Part shown: positions 53,592 to 62,551 of the stretch, in pieces
Position numbering within the stretch: the first letter of the stretch is position 1
Layout of the letters: every line of letters starts with the position of its first letter
NCBI GenBank assembly: GCA_001730015.1
Contig: MDLA01000158.1
Coordinates: 1 to 64,000 of the forward strand
Length of the DNA: 64,000 nucleotides
From: Chromatiales bacterium (ex Bugula neritina AB1)
Lineage (GTDB): Bacteria > Pseudomonadota > Gammaproteobacteria > Granulosicoccales > Granulosicoccaceae
Direction of reading: 5' to 3'
Made by a program: the position numbers and the translations under genes
Notes under the pieces: generated by a model
What the model was told of the DNA's origin: nothing
The model's input: only the letters and a program-made list of their open reading frames with translations
The model's database searches: none

Positions 53592-54965
53592 CTAATAGGT
53601 TACACCAACCTGAAACAGATTTTCGACATCGTGTATCAGGCTTTTATCGACCACCAGAATTATCACGTGGTCTTCGGCTTCAATAACAATCTCCGGATGA
53701 GAGACCAGTACCTGGTTACCGCGTACTATTGCACCGATGATCGTACCGGTCCCGAGCGGCAACTCCGATATTTTACGCCCTACTACTTCTGAGGTATCAA
53801 CGTCGCCATGGGCAATGGCCTCCAGTGCTTCGGCAGCTCCTCGCCGCAGTGAGTGGACAGCCACCACATCTCCGCGCCTGACATGGCGCAACAATGCTCC
53901 AATAGTGACATTATGCGGCGAGATAGCAACGTCAATAAAACCGCGCTCGACCAGATCAACATAGGCTGGACGGTTAATTAGCGACATTACTTTGCGAGCC
54001 CCCATTTTACGCGCCACCATGGCCGACAGGATATTCGCTTCATCATCGTTGGTCAGTGCACAAAATAGTCCCATCGCATTGACGTTTTCTTCCAGCAGCA
54101 AATCCTGATCCGCTACATCGCCATTCAGGACCATTGCTGAATTGAGCGTGGCCGCCAATTGCTCTGCACGGCCCGGGTTTTTCTCGATCACCTTTACCCG
54201 GTATTTATTTTCCAGTCGCTGTGCCAGCGCCATGCCAATATTTCCACCACCGGCAATCATTACATGCTTTGACGGTTTATCACGCTGGTGGAATTGCTCC
54301 ATTATCTGCACTGTGTTTTGTCTGGCAGCTATATAAAAGATTAGATCGCCTTTTTCTATCACCGTATCTTCGTCAGGTACTATAGGCATATTATCGCGAT
54401 ATATTGTCGCTATACAGGCATCTATAGTCGGCAGCAACGTAGCAATATGGTTTTTTCGCCGGCCAGTCATCGGTGAATCTTCTTCAACTACAACCCCGAC
54501 AAGACGGACCCTGCCGTCAGCGAAATCCACAACCTGTAACGCACCCGGGTGCTCGATAATCCGTTCAATATGATCGGTGACCAGTCTCTCGGGGCTGATC
54601 AGCACATCAATCGGGATATGTTTTTTCTTGAACAGGGTGTCTTTTTCCACCAGATACTGCTGTGATCGGACACGGGCAATCCGGCTTGTTGTCTGAAACA
54701 GGGTATAAGCTATCTGGCAGGCGATCATGTTGGTTTCATCGCTGTTTGTTGCAGCGATTATCATGTCTGCATCTTCAGCACCTGCCTGTCGCAGCACTGC
54801 CGGGTGGGCAGCATGGCCGTATACCGTACTGAGATCGAGTCTGTTCTGTAGTTCCTGCAGGGTATTTATATTTAAATCGACAACGGTTACGTCGTTATTT
54901 TCACTGGCAAGATTCTGCGCTACAGTGGAGCCCACCTGACCTGCGCCCAAAACTATAATTTTCAA
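53592..54965 (-). CDS. trkA: Trk potassium uptake regulatory subunit
   Basis: This 457-residue cytoplasmic NAD-binding gating protein has two RCK repeats. The first begins MKIIVLGAGQVGSTVAQNLASENN and the second, near residue 233, VMIAGGGNIGMALAQRLENKY. Each is followed by a RCK-C domain (ERLVTDHIERIIEHPG; VTIGALLRHVRRGD). It binds TrkH and couples K+ uptake to ATP/NADH state. Placement beside the ntrYX genes and the fmt-rsmB block is seen in many gammaproteobacteria. Gene length is normal. Confidence 0.97.
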   Translation of the reverse strand: MKIIVLGAGQVGSTVAQNLASENNDVTVVDLNINTLQELQNRLDLSTVYGHAAHPAVLRQAGAEDADMIIAATNSDETNMIACQIAYTLFQTTSRIARVRSQQYLVEKDTLFKKKHIPIDVLISPERLVTDHIERIIEHPGALQVVDFADGRVRLVGVVVEEDSPMTGRRKNHIATLLPTIDACIATIYRDNMPIVPDEDTVIEKGDLIFYIAARQNTVQIMEQFHQRDKPSKHVMIAGGGNIGMALAQRLENKYRVKVIEKNPGRAEQLAATLNSAMVLNGDVADQDLLLEENVNAMGLFCALTNDDEANILSAMVARKMGARKVMSLINRPAYVDLVERGFIDVAISPHNVTIGALLRHVRRGDVVAVHSLRRGAAEALEAIAHGDVDTSEVVGRKISELPLGTGTIIGAIVRGNQVLVSHPEIVIEAEDHVIILVVDKSLIHDVENLFQVGVTY

Positions 54966-55080
54966 AGCTCTATCCTGTACCCGGCCGACTTACAGCAATC
55001 GGGGGTTGTTCACTCTGCGTGAGAACCGCAAATAAATGGCGGCTACCGCATCAGCACTGCAGCAATCGGGAAATTCTGAT

Positions 55081-56439
55081 TCAGCCACGCTTGCGTCCCG
55101 CCTGTATGCCTACGCTTCGAAGTTTGCGATATAAGTGCGTTCTTTCCATGCCAACGATTCTCGCCAGCTCAACAATATTTCCATCTACATGCTCCAGCTG
55201 ACGTTGCAAATAAAGCCGCTCAAATTCGGTTCGCGCTTCCCGCAGCGGTAAATCGAGAGGCAATTTCATTGTATCACCGGCCATTTCATAGGAACGTTCC
55301 CGATCAATTCCGTTGAGCTTTTCAACTTCAGACTGATCTATTTCTACACTGTTACCCAATATCAGCAGACGCTGTACAAAATTAATCAGTTCGAGAACAT
55401 TGCCCGGCCAATCCATATTGCGCAGCGCATTTTGTGCCGCCACACTAAAGTGACGATAGGGCAGACCATCCTGCTCAACCAGCCGGTCTACATAAAAAGC
55501 CAAAAGTGCCGGGACATCTTCACGGTGCTCTCTTACCGGTTGCGTATTCATCACTAGTACAGCCAGTCGGTAGAAAAGCGTTTCGTTAAACTCTCCGCGT
55601 GAAATCAATGCGGTCATATCGGCGGAGGTAGTGGCAATCACACGGGCATTAAACGAGACCGCGCTACCATCAATACGTCTGGCCGATCCATGTTCTACCG
55701 CCTCCAGCAGAATCAATTGTGCAGCGGGCGGAAGCTCTTCAAGGTCAACCAGACACAATGTACCGGCTCCCGCAGACTCCAGATAACCGGCACTATTCTC
55801 ATTACCTAGCAACTCGCGAACCGAACTGGCATCCGACAGACTGTCACAGCGTAGTATTACAAATGGCTCGCCGGCACGACGGCTTGCCTTATGCACATGC
55901 TGCGCAACCAGCATTTTTCCGGTGGCCCGTTCCCCTTGAACCAGTATTCCAGCATCACTGTTGCTGGCAGATTTTTCAATCGTTGCGCGCAAATCACGCG
56001 CATAGTTGCTTGTCCCGATAATCGGTAACAGCTGCTTTTCAGATTCTGTTGACGGATCGCTCTGCGGTGCAAAATTACTGATGGCCTTTTCCACACTCAA
56101 GAGCAATCTTGCCAGCGACAGAGGCTTTTCTATGAAATCAACCGCACCAAGGCGTGTTGCTTCTACTGCCGTTTCCACCGTACCGTGCCCGGAGATCATC
56201 ACCACCGGGAATTTCAACTGCCCTTCATCCCGCCATTCTTTCAGCAGACTGACGCCATCCTGTTCCGGCATCCAGATATCCAGTAAAACCAGATTCGGCG
56301 TCTGCTCCTGAATCGCTTCGCGGGCATTTTTGACATCCTCCGCGACGACCACTGCATAGCCTTCGTCTTCCAGAATTTCACGAACAAGTTCGCGAATGTC
56401 TGGTTCATCATCTACTACCAACACCAGCGATTGGCTCAT
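55081..56439 (-). CDS. ntrX: NtrX-family response regulator with degenerate AAA+ domain
   Basis: This 452-residue regulator comprises a receiver (about 1-120; VVDDEPDIRELV, phospho-Asp in LVLLDIWMP), an AAA+ region (about 145-370) and a Fis-type HTH (FERLYLQRQLEHVDGNIVEL, then MERTHLYRKL). Walker A survives as GERATGK, but the sigma-54 contact loop GAFTGA is absent (LLGNENSAGYLE instead), and Walker B reads CLVDLEEL where DE is expected. It should bind DNA and sense NtrY phosphorylation, but is unlikely to remodel sigma-54 polymerase. It overlaps ntrY by four bases. Loss of GAFTGA is also known in alphaproteobacterial NtrX. Confidence 0.92.
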   Translation of the reverse strand: MSQSLVLVVDDEPDIRELVREILEDEGYAVVVAEDVKNAREAIQEQTPNLVLLDIWMPEQDGVSLLKEWRDEGQLKFPVVMISGHGTVETAVEATRLGAVDFIEKPLSLARLLLSVEKAISNFAPQSDPSTESEKQLLPIIGTSNYARDLRATIEKSASNSDAGILVQGERATGKMLVAQHVHKASRRAGEPFVILRCDSLSDASSVRELLGNENSAGYLESAGAGTLCLVDLEELPPAAQLILLEAVEHGSARRIDGSAVSFNARVIATTSADMTALISRGEFNETLFYRLAVLVMNTQPVREHREDVPALLAFYVDRLVEQDGLPYRHFSVAAQNALRNMDWPGNVLELINFVQRLLILGNSVEIDQSEVEKLNGIDRERSYEMAGDTMKLPLDLPLREARTEFERLYLQRQLEHVDGNIVELARIVGMERTHLYRKLRSVGIQAGRKRG

Positions 56440-58751
56440 GCAGCATCTCCGTGAAAGTCCGGACGATTCCTGGCAGAGTGCTCTGCATCGCCCTTGTGTT
56501 TGATCGATTTCGTCGCCGGCAGCGTCGTGTCTGAATTTACCGCTCGTTGCACATAGGCCGGAATGGACACCAGCAAGCGACCACCGGCAACCACGGTCTC
56601 GCCGTCAGACTGCTGTTCGACTATATTTTCCGCATGTACCACACCACCATGCTCTTCAACAATCTTTTTGACAATCGCCAGGCCCAGACCAGTACCTTTG
56701 TTCTTGCTGGTGACATAAGGTTCAAATAAGCGATCCAGCAACTCCGGCGGAAACCCCGGACCATTGTCCTCAAACACCATCTGTACACAAGCCATATCAC
56801 TGCGTGGTTGTGAGCGTGTGATAATCCACAGTTTGCGTACGTCCGCGCCACCTACCGTCTCAAACGCATTTTTAATGACGTTGTGTAACACCTGACGCAC
56901 GCGCGTCGGATCACTTGAAATAAGCGGTGTGGCTGGATCAAGATCAAGCACAATCGCATCGCGTTCATCCCCTTCCCGATACAGCCAGCAGGTCTCGGTT
57001 ACAAGCTCGTTCAGATTGGTCGATTTAAAATCAACATGCGGAGAGTTGGCATAGTCCGCAAACGCTTTAACCATAGATTTCATCGCCTCCACCTGCGTAA
57101 CTATGGTTTTGGTCAGTTTCATCAGCGTAGAAGCATCATCACCGTGCAACTTTCTGGCATACTTATGCTGCAGCCGCTCCGCAGATAACTGGATGGGCGT
57201 AAGCGGATTTTTAATTTCATGAGCCAACCGTCTTGCCACTTCGCTCCATGCTGCATTGCGCTGCGCCGCTACCACATCACTTATGTCGTCAAAAACTAAT
57301 ACATGTCCTGCGTGTATCTCGGCACCGGACTTTATTGTTGATCCCCGGCACATAACCGGGATGCGATCAGACTCTGCGGCGAGCTCGAGCTCCAGACTCC
57401 AGTCATCATGTCCTGAGGCAACAACTGACTGCACGCTGGTAAAAAACTGACGGACAAATTCATTATCGATCGTTTCTATGGAATCTACATTTATAGTTCT
57501 AATGTACTCCGGTGTGGCTTGTAGAATTTTCTCCGCGCTGGCGTTGCTGGTTTTGACCGAGTGGTTTTCATCAATAGTAATTACCCCGGTGGATATCCGG
57601 CTCAACACCAGTTCCAGATAGGCTCGCTGGTCTTCAGCTTGTGCCTGACTACTGGCAGCGTTTGCTCTTGCCGCTTCGATTTTATCGGTCATGTCGTTGA
57701 AAGACTGCACCAGATAGCCGAGTTCATCCCGACCGCTGGTCGTTAACCGGGTGCTATAGTCGCCTTGCGACACCAGACGTGTACCTTCAACCAGGTCATG
57801 CACGGGTACCATTAGCCGACGCGCTGCATAGATCGCCACCCATACGGCCATCATCAAGCTTAAAAATACAGACAGAGTCAGTGTAGCTATTGAACTTTGC
57901 TTCAATGGCGCTCGCAGGTAGGCAAGCTGTCGGTAGTTTCTGAAACTTTCCTGCACACTGGCTGCGAGCTGGCTGGAACTGCGTGGCACCGGATAGGTTG
58001 CATACAATACCGCAGGCGCATTGGCCGGGTCGGAAGAAAATACCGGCATCACCGAGCGAACCTGCAGATCTCCATCGTCGGCGGGATCAATACTCAAATA
58101 GGGGCGCCCGTTGCGCGCCCGCACGATAAGATCACCCGCCGGCCTTTCCGGCGCTACACTAACCAGATCAGCAAACGCCGTGGTAGCGATAACGCGGTTA
58201 TCCGGACCGATCAGGGTAAGCTCGCTGGCTTCGGAGTCGCTTCCTATATCGTTTAAAACAACGATCGCAAGCTCAACCGGCGTATCACTCAAGCGCTGTG
58301 CTATAGCCGCTGTAGTTTTCTGCCGTGTACGCATATAGACCGTGAGTGCATCACGGCTCAGGCCCAGTGCATCATCCAGTGCGCGCTCTACTTCGACATC
58401 AAACCAGCTGTCTATATTAGATCGTAGGAACTTTACCGAAAAAGAATAGACCAGTGTCATCGGCAATAGCGCCATCACCACCAGCATGATAACCAGCTTC
58501 AGAGTTAATCGTGAGCCGGACACATTGCGGCGCAGATCCACCACCAGACGCCAGACACTTGAGAGGATCAGAATACCGATCAGGCCCATCACGATAGCTG
58601 TGCCATAGATCAACCACTGATATGAGCGTCCGAAGCTGTCCAGATGCTCGCCTGTATTGGCCACGAAATATAACGTTGCAATCAGAAAGAGAAATAGCAA
58701 GGCCATAAAAACAAGGCTGTTGGCCAGCCGTCTGATCAATTCAGCAACCAT
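56436..58751 (-). CDS. ntrY: NtrY-family sensor histidine kinase
   Basis: This membrane sensor kinase has three to four N-terminal helices (LVFMALLFLFLIATLYFVAN, LIYGTAIVMGLIGILIL and others), a periplasmic stretch, HAMP (RRLMVPVHDLVEG), PAS (GVITIDENHSVKTSNASAEKIL), HisKA with phospho-His in RLAHEIKNPLTPIQLSAERL and a HATPase domain (GPGFPPELLDRLFEPY, KGTGLGLAIVKKI). It phosphorylates NtrX. ATG 58751 is preferred because GAGGT lies just before it; this leaves a 16-base overlap with the DUF4390 gene and 771 residues. The signal, often nitrogen or redox state, is not visible. Confidence 0.93.
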   Translation of the reverse strand: MVAELIRRLANSLVFMALLFLFLIATLYFVANTGEHLDSFGRSYQWLIYGTAIVMGLIGILILSSVWRLVVDLRRNVSGSRLTLKLVIMLVVMALLPMTLVYSFSVKFLRSNIDSWFDVEVERALDDALGLSRDALTVYMRTRQKTTAAIAQRLSDTPVELAIVVLNDIGSDSEASELTLIGPDNRVIATTAFADLVSVAPERPAGDLIVRARNGRPYLSIDPADDGDLQVRSVMPVFSSDPANAPAVLYATYPVPRSSSQLAASVQESFRNYRQLAYLRAPLKQSSIATLTLSVFLSLMMAVWVAIYAARRLMVPVHDLVEGTRLVSQGDYSTRLTTSGRDELGYLVQSFNDMTDKIEAARANAASSQAQAEDQRAYLELVLSRISTGVITIDENHSVKTSNASAEKILQATPEYIRTINVDSIETIDNEFVRQFFTSVQSVVASGHDDWSLELELAAESDRIPVMCRGSTIKSGAEIHAGHVLVFDDISDVVAAQRNAAWSEVARRLAHEIKNPLTPIQLSAERLQHKYARKLHGDDASTLMKLTKTIVTQVEAMKSMVKAFADYANSPHVDFKSTNLNELVTETCWLYREGDERDAIVLDLDPATPLISSDPTRVRQVLHNVIKNAFETVGGADVRKLWIITRSQPRSDMACVQMVFEDNGPGFPPELLDRLFEPYVTSKNKGTGLGLAIVKKIVEEHGGVVHAENIVEQQSDGETVVAGGRLLVSIPAYVQRAVNSDTTLPATKSIKHKGDAEHSARNRPDFHGDAA

Positions 58752-59329
58752 CGGAACACCTCGCTTTCCAGTTGCCATTCTTTAGACACCAGTGCCTGAG
58801 CCATTAACGGCCCTGGCAACCGCGTTCGATCCAGTTCTACTTTGATGCTGGCGGTGTAACTGTCACGTTCATCTATCTGCGTCACCGGCATCAGGGCGTA
58901 TTGATTCAGTCGACCGAGTTTACGCAGCGCTGCGGCCAGCGAGCGGAAATTAGTGCTCTTGCCACTTTGCATATTTTCAACACGGTAGTGACGCGTTAAG
59001 TCGTAATAATAGAGTCTATAGCGCAGTCGTCGCTCGATAACAGGGGTATCAATCCACCAGCGACGGTTTTTATGTACTGCAATTTCGACTAGAAAATACA
59101 GCTCTACTCCATTAGCCAGTGCTTTTGCCGGGGCATCGCCCAAATCCAGCCGGGCAAATGAATCAAGGTAATAGGTATTGTTTTTTACGTAGGTACCGGC
59201 GCTTTCAAAACGCATTGAGGCGCTATAGACCGTGCTCACCATCAGCAACAGGCAGGCAAGCACAATACTGCTGCCCCACTGCGCTGGCCGTGTTGAATGG
59301 TTTTGAGCATTGTCGATGAAATCAGGCAT
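58736..59329 (-). CDS. DUF4390 protein, secreted or membrane-linked
   Basis: This 197-residue protein has one N-terminal hydrophobic helix (SIVLACLLLMVSTVYSASM), a beta-rich DUF4390 domain (YYLDSFARLDLGDAPAKALANG, ERRLRYRLYYYDLTRHYRV) and a final WQLESEVFRWLLN. The domain is of unknown function, and its gene is commonly found between rsmB and ntrY in gammaproteobacteria. That conserved position hints at a role with the NtrY sensor at the envelope (inference). It starts four bases after rsmB stops. Confidence 0.9.
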   Translation of the reverse strand: MPDFIDNAQNHSTRPAQWGSSIVLACLLLMVSTVYSASMRFESAGTYVKNNTYYLDSFARLDLGDAPAKALANGVELYFLVEIAVHKNRRWWIDTPVIERRLRYRLYYYDLTRHYRVENMQSGKSTNFRSLAAALRKLGRLNQYALMPVTQIDERDSYTASIKVELDRTRLPGPLMAQALVSKEWQLESEVFRWLLN

Positions 59330-59333
59330 GCGC

Positions 59334-60671
59334 TCAGGCGGAACCTTTGTGCCGGTTTTTGACTAGTATCGCATAGTAAAATCCATCTGCTCCATGCTGT
59401 CCCGGCAATATCTGCCGTCCGAATTTGCACGGTATACCCCATTGCGCCTCAATCGGGCGCTCAGCGGCATCATCGGTATTAGCCAGAAAGCGTTCGATCT
59501 GAGCTTCATTTTCGCTCTTCAGAACCGAGCATGTCGCATAGATCAAGCGTCCACCGGGTTTCAGTGTTTTCCATAAGGAACACAGCAGACGACTCTGCGC
59601 CGCTATCAGTGGCTGGATGTCACTCGGCTGACGCAGTAACCGAATCTCCGGATGCCGGCGCAATACGCCAATTGCCGAACACGGCGCATCGAGAAGAATT
59701 GCATCAAACTGATTTTTATCCCACCACTGATCAGTATCGCTGGCATCGACACAGAAACATTTTGCCTGCAAATTCAAACGCTGCAGATTATCTTCTACGC
59801 GCTGTAAACGTCTGGCATTGTTGTCAATAGCCAGCACTTCCACCAATTCTCCCGACTCCAGCAAGTGGCAGGTTTTACCGCCTGGAGCCGCACAGGCATC
59901 GAGTATACGTTCAGCGGGCTGAGGGTCCACCAGTTCAGCTGCCAGCTGCGCGGCGCTGTCCTGCACCGAAAACCATCCAGCTTCGTATCCCGGCAGATCG
60001 GTTACGCGAGTGGATTTATCCAGTACCACTGATTGCCGACCAAGCTCACCGACTGTTGTCTGTATTTCAGTTTCAGCAAGTGCCGCCTGAAGTTCCGGCA
60101 GGTATTGATCCCGACTCAAATGCCGGTTATTCACCCTCAGTACCAAAGGCGGTCGACTGTTTCCGGCGTTGAAAATCTCCTCTGAACGCGCTGGCCAGTC
60201 TTTTTTTATCTGCTCCAATAACCATTGTGGCAGCGAGTACCTGGCTGACAGACTCTGATCAGACACGGGATTATCCTGCCTGCGCCGGATGAACTCCCGT
60301 AGTGTTGCGTTGACGAGGCCTTTAGCCCATATTTTTCGCAACTTCTTTGGCAGAGCAACATAACTGTTGACTACCGCATAATCCGGCGTGCGCATGAATT
60401 CAATCTCATACATGGCTAGCCAAAGCGCTATTTTTATATCTGAATCTTTATTGCGCAGCGGTTTTTTCTGTAACTGCTGCAACTGCGAATCAAGCCGGTA
60501 GCACCAACGCGCTGTACCAAAAGTCAGCTCTTGCAGCAGCGCTGATTCACGGGAACCCATTGCTTCCTGAACCGTTGGCAGCAGTTCTCCCAGTGACTTG
60601 CCATCGCGCACCACTGAAGTTAACGCACGCACTGCTGTCAATCGCACATCGGCACTGGTGCTCTCAGCCAA
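59334..60671 (-). CDS. rsmB: 16S rRNA (cytosine-967 C5)-methyltransferase
   Basis: This RNA methyltransferase consists of an N-terminal NusB-like domain (about 1-140: ALLQELTFGTARWCYRL, AKGLVNATLREFIRR) and a SAM-dependent Fmu/RsmB domain. Motifs ACAAPGGKTCHLLE, DAPCSAIGVLRRHPEI and YATCSVLKSENE include the two catalytic cysteines. It modifies C967 of 16S rRNA. The start is inferred as TTG 60671 by comparison with the E. coli N-terminus, overlapping fmt by eight bases; GTG 60695 is an alternative. The final residues are KNRHKGSA. Confidence 0.95.
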   Translation of the reverse strand: MAESTSADVRLTAVRALTSVVRDGKSLGELLPTVQEAMGSRESALLQELTFGTARWCYRLDSQLQQLQKKPLRNKDSDIKIALWLAMYEIEFMRTPDYAVVNSYVALPKKLRKIWAKGLVNATLREFIRRRQDNPVSDQSLSARYSLPQWLLEQIKKDWPARSEEIFNAGNSRPPLVLRVNNRHLSRDQYLPELQAALAETEIQTTVGELGRQSVVLDKSTRVTDLPGYEAGWFSVQDSAAQLAAELVDPQPAERILDACAAPGGKTCHLLESGELVEVLAIDNNARRLQRVEDNLQRLNLQAKCFCVDASDTDQWWDKNQFDAILLDAPCSAIGVLRRHPEIRLLRQPSDIQPLIAAQSRLLCSLWKTLKPGGRLIYATCSVLKSENEAQIERFLANTDDAAERPIEAQWGIPCKFGRQILPGQHGADGFYYAILVKNRHKGSA

Positions 60672-61614
60672 GTTGCTGTCCAGCTTCCAGGGCACGGCCG
60701 CGAATAAAATCGCTTGAAGCCACCGGCTTTTTACCCGGCACCTGCACCCGCAGCAGTCGCAGCACACCATCGCCGGTTACTACATCAAGCCCCTCGCGCG
60801 TGCACAACACCTCGCCAGGGCGTTTATTGGCAGGTGTTTTGGCATCGATCAATACGGTCGATTGCCAGACCCGCAATGTCTCGCCATTGTAGAGCGTCTG
60901 TGCCACGGGCCAGCTGTTGAACGCACACACATTCCGGTGAATTGTCCGGGCGGGCAGATGCCAGTCTATCGATGCCTCCTGCTTCGATAACTTGTGCGCA
61001 TACGTTACCCGGGTCTCATCTTGTACCTCGGGGCGAAGCGTGTTTGTGTCAATCTGATGCATCACGTGCAAAAGTGCATCAGCTCCGAGCGCGGCAAGCT
61101 TATCGTGCAGCTGAGATCCCGTTGTATTATCGGCGATATCGCAGGATATTTTCAGCAGCATATCGCCGGTATCCAACCCCGCTGCCATCTGCATTATAGT
61201 AATTCCAGATTCCTCATCACCGGCAGCAATGGCACGTTGAATCGGCGCCGCGCCGCGCCATCTGGGCAACAGGGACGCATGTATGTTGATGCAGCCAAGT
61301 GGCGGTAAATCCAGGACATCCTGCGGAAAAATCAAACCATAGGCCGCGACAACAATCAGATCAGGTCGCAACTCCGCCAGTCGCTGCTGTGCCTCGGCCT
61401 GTTTCAGAGACACTGGCTGCTCAACATCAATTCCCAGCTCAACCGCAGCTTCCTTAACCGGGCTAAAAGCAAGCTTGCGGCCACGGCCAGCCGGGCGATC
61501 AGGTTGTGTATACACCGCGACCATCTGATGCGACCCAGAGGCGAGTGCCCGCAATGCCGGTACAGCAAATTCCGGCGTACCTGCATAGATTATACGTAAG
61601 GGCTTCTTATTCAT
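60664..61614 (-). CDS. fmt: Methionyl-tRNA formyltransferase
   Basis: This 316-residue enzyme transfers the formyl group from 10-formyl-THF to Met-tRNAi for initiation. MNKKPLRIIYAGTPEFAVPALRAL is diagnostic, followed by YTQPDRPAGRGRKL, the catalytic region GCINIHASLLPRWRGAAPIQ and the C-terminal tRNA-binding FMT_C domain (VLCTREGLDVVTGDGVLRLL). ATG 61614 is chosen by homology; TTG 61629 would add five residues. It sits between def and rsmB in the usual order. Confidence 0.97.
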   Translation of the reverse strand: MNKKPLRIIYAGTPEFAVPALRALASGSHQMVAVYTQPDRPAGRGRKLAFSPVKEAAVELGIDVEQPVSLKQAEAQQRLAELRPDLIVVAAYGLIFPQDVLDLPPLGCINIHASLLPRWRGAAPIQRAIAAGDEESGITIMQMAAGLDTGDMLLKISCDIADNTTGSQLHDKLAALGADALLHVMHQIDTNTLRPEVQDETRVTYAHKLSKQEASIDWHLPARTIHRNVCAFNSWPVAQTLYNGETLRVWQSTVLIDAKTPANKRPGEVLCTREGLDVVTGDGVLRLLRVQVPGKKPVASSDFIRGRALEAGQQLG

Positions 61615-61839
61615 TAACGTGAAATTCAACTACCGTAAGGTGTTTTTGTCTGCTCATTCGCTGCCCGGAAAACCTGCTATAAAACCAGTATGAAAAACCG
61701 GGCACGCGCTCAACTCTCACGCTATCCAAAAATTCAACACAAGCAAGTCAGACGATTCCGGATAATTCCAGAGTCCGGTAAACTACTCCTGAACAGAACA
61801 AAAGCGCACATCAGGATTCAGAAGAGAGGAAAGTTACCT

Positions 61840-62346
61840 TTAGTTACTGGTGCGAAGTGTATTCTTTTGAATTTTCTTGTTTATCTTACGGCGCTTCATC
61901 GCAGAGAGGTAATCAACAAACATTTTTCCATCTAAATGATCCACTTCGTGCTGCACGCACACCCCCAGTAAGCCGTCTGCCTCCATTTCATAGGGATTGC
62001 CATCACGATCAAGCGCTTGAAAGGTAATTCGCTCGGCGCGGCTAACATTATCATAAATCCCCGGAATCGACAGACAGCCCTCTTCGCCGGTAATTTTGCC
62101 TTCTTTGGTGAGGATCTCCGGATTAATCAGAACCAGCGGTTCGTTTTTATCTTCTGAGACATCAATAACAACCGCACGTTTGTGCATATTGACCTGTGTA
62201 GCCGCCAAACCGATTCCGGGCGCTTTATACATTGTCTCGAACATATCATCGAGAAATTTCTGCAGGTCTTTGTCAACCGTATCCACCGGTTTTGCCACGG
62301 TTCGAAGCCGCTCGTCGGGGTAAAGCAATATATCCAGAATAGCCAT
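61840..62346 (-). CDS. def: Peptide deformylase
   Basis: This 168-residue metalloenzyme removes the formyl group from nascent proteins. The three family motifs are present: GIGLAATQV (motif 1), EEGCLSIP (motif 2) and CVQHEVDHLDG (motif 3, HExxH-type iron ligands). Typical gammaproteobacterial length. It heads the minus-strand block fmt, rsmB, DUF4390, ntrY and ntrX, and is divergent from the LysM gene across 205 bases. Confidence 0.98.
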   Translation of the reverse strand: MAILDILLYPDERLRTVAKPVDTVDKDLQKFLDDMFETMYKAPGIGLAATQVNMHKRAVVIDVSEDKNEPLVLINPEILTKEGKITGEEGCLSIPGIYDNVSRAERITFQALDRDGNPYEMEADGLLGVCVQHEVDHLDGKMFVDYLSAMKRRKINKKIQKNTLRTSN

Positions 62347-62551
62347 GGTCGTTCATGTGTCGATTAGTCCTGCAAGTTTAAGCACTCTCGACGCGATAGC
62401 AAACCCTCGATACAAGATTGAATTGCTACCAGTAGCTCAGTAGTGATCAAATTATTGAAAAGCAGGCTGGTGATTGGCGGCTTTGGCACTGTTTTTGGTT
62501 CGCCAACAGGGAATCCAGCGAGCGTAACAGCAATTAAAAACTGCCCGACGG

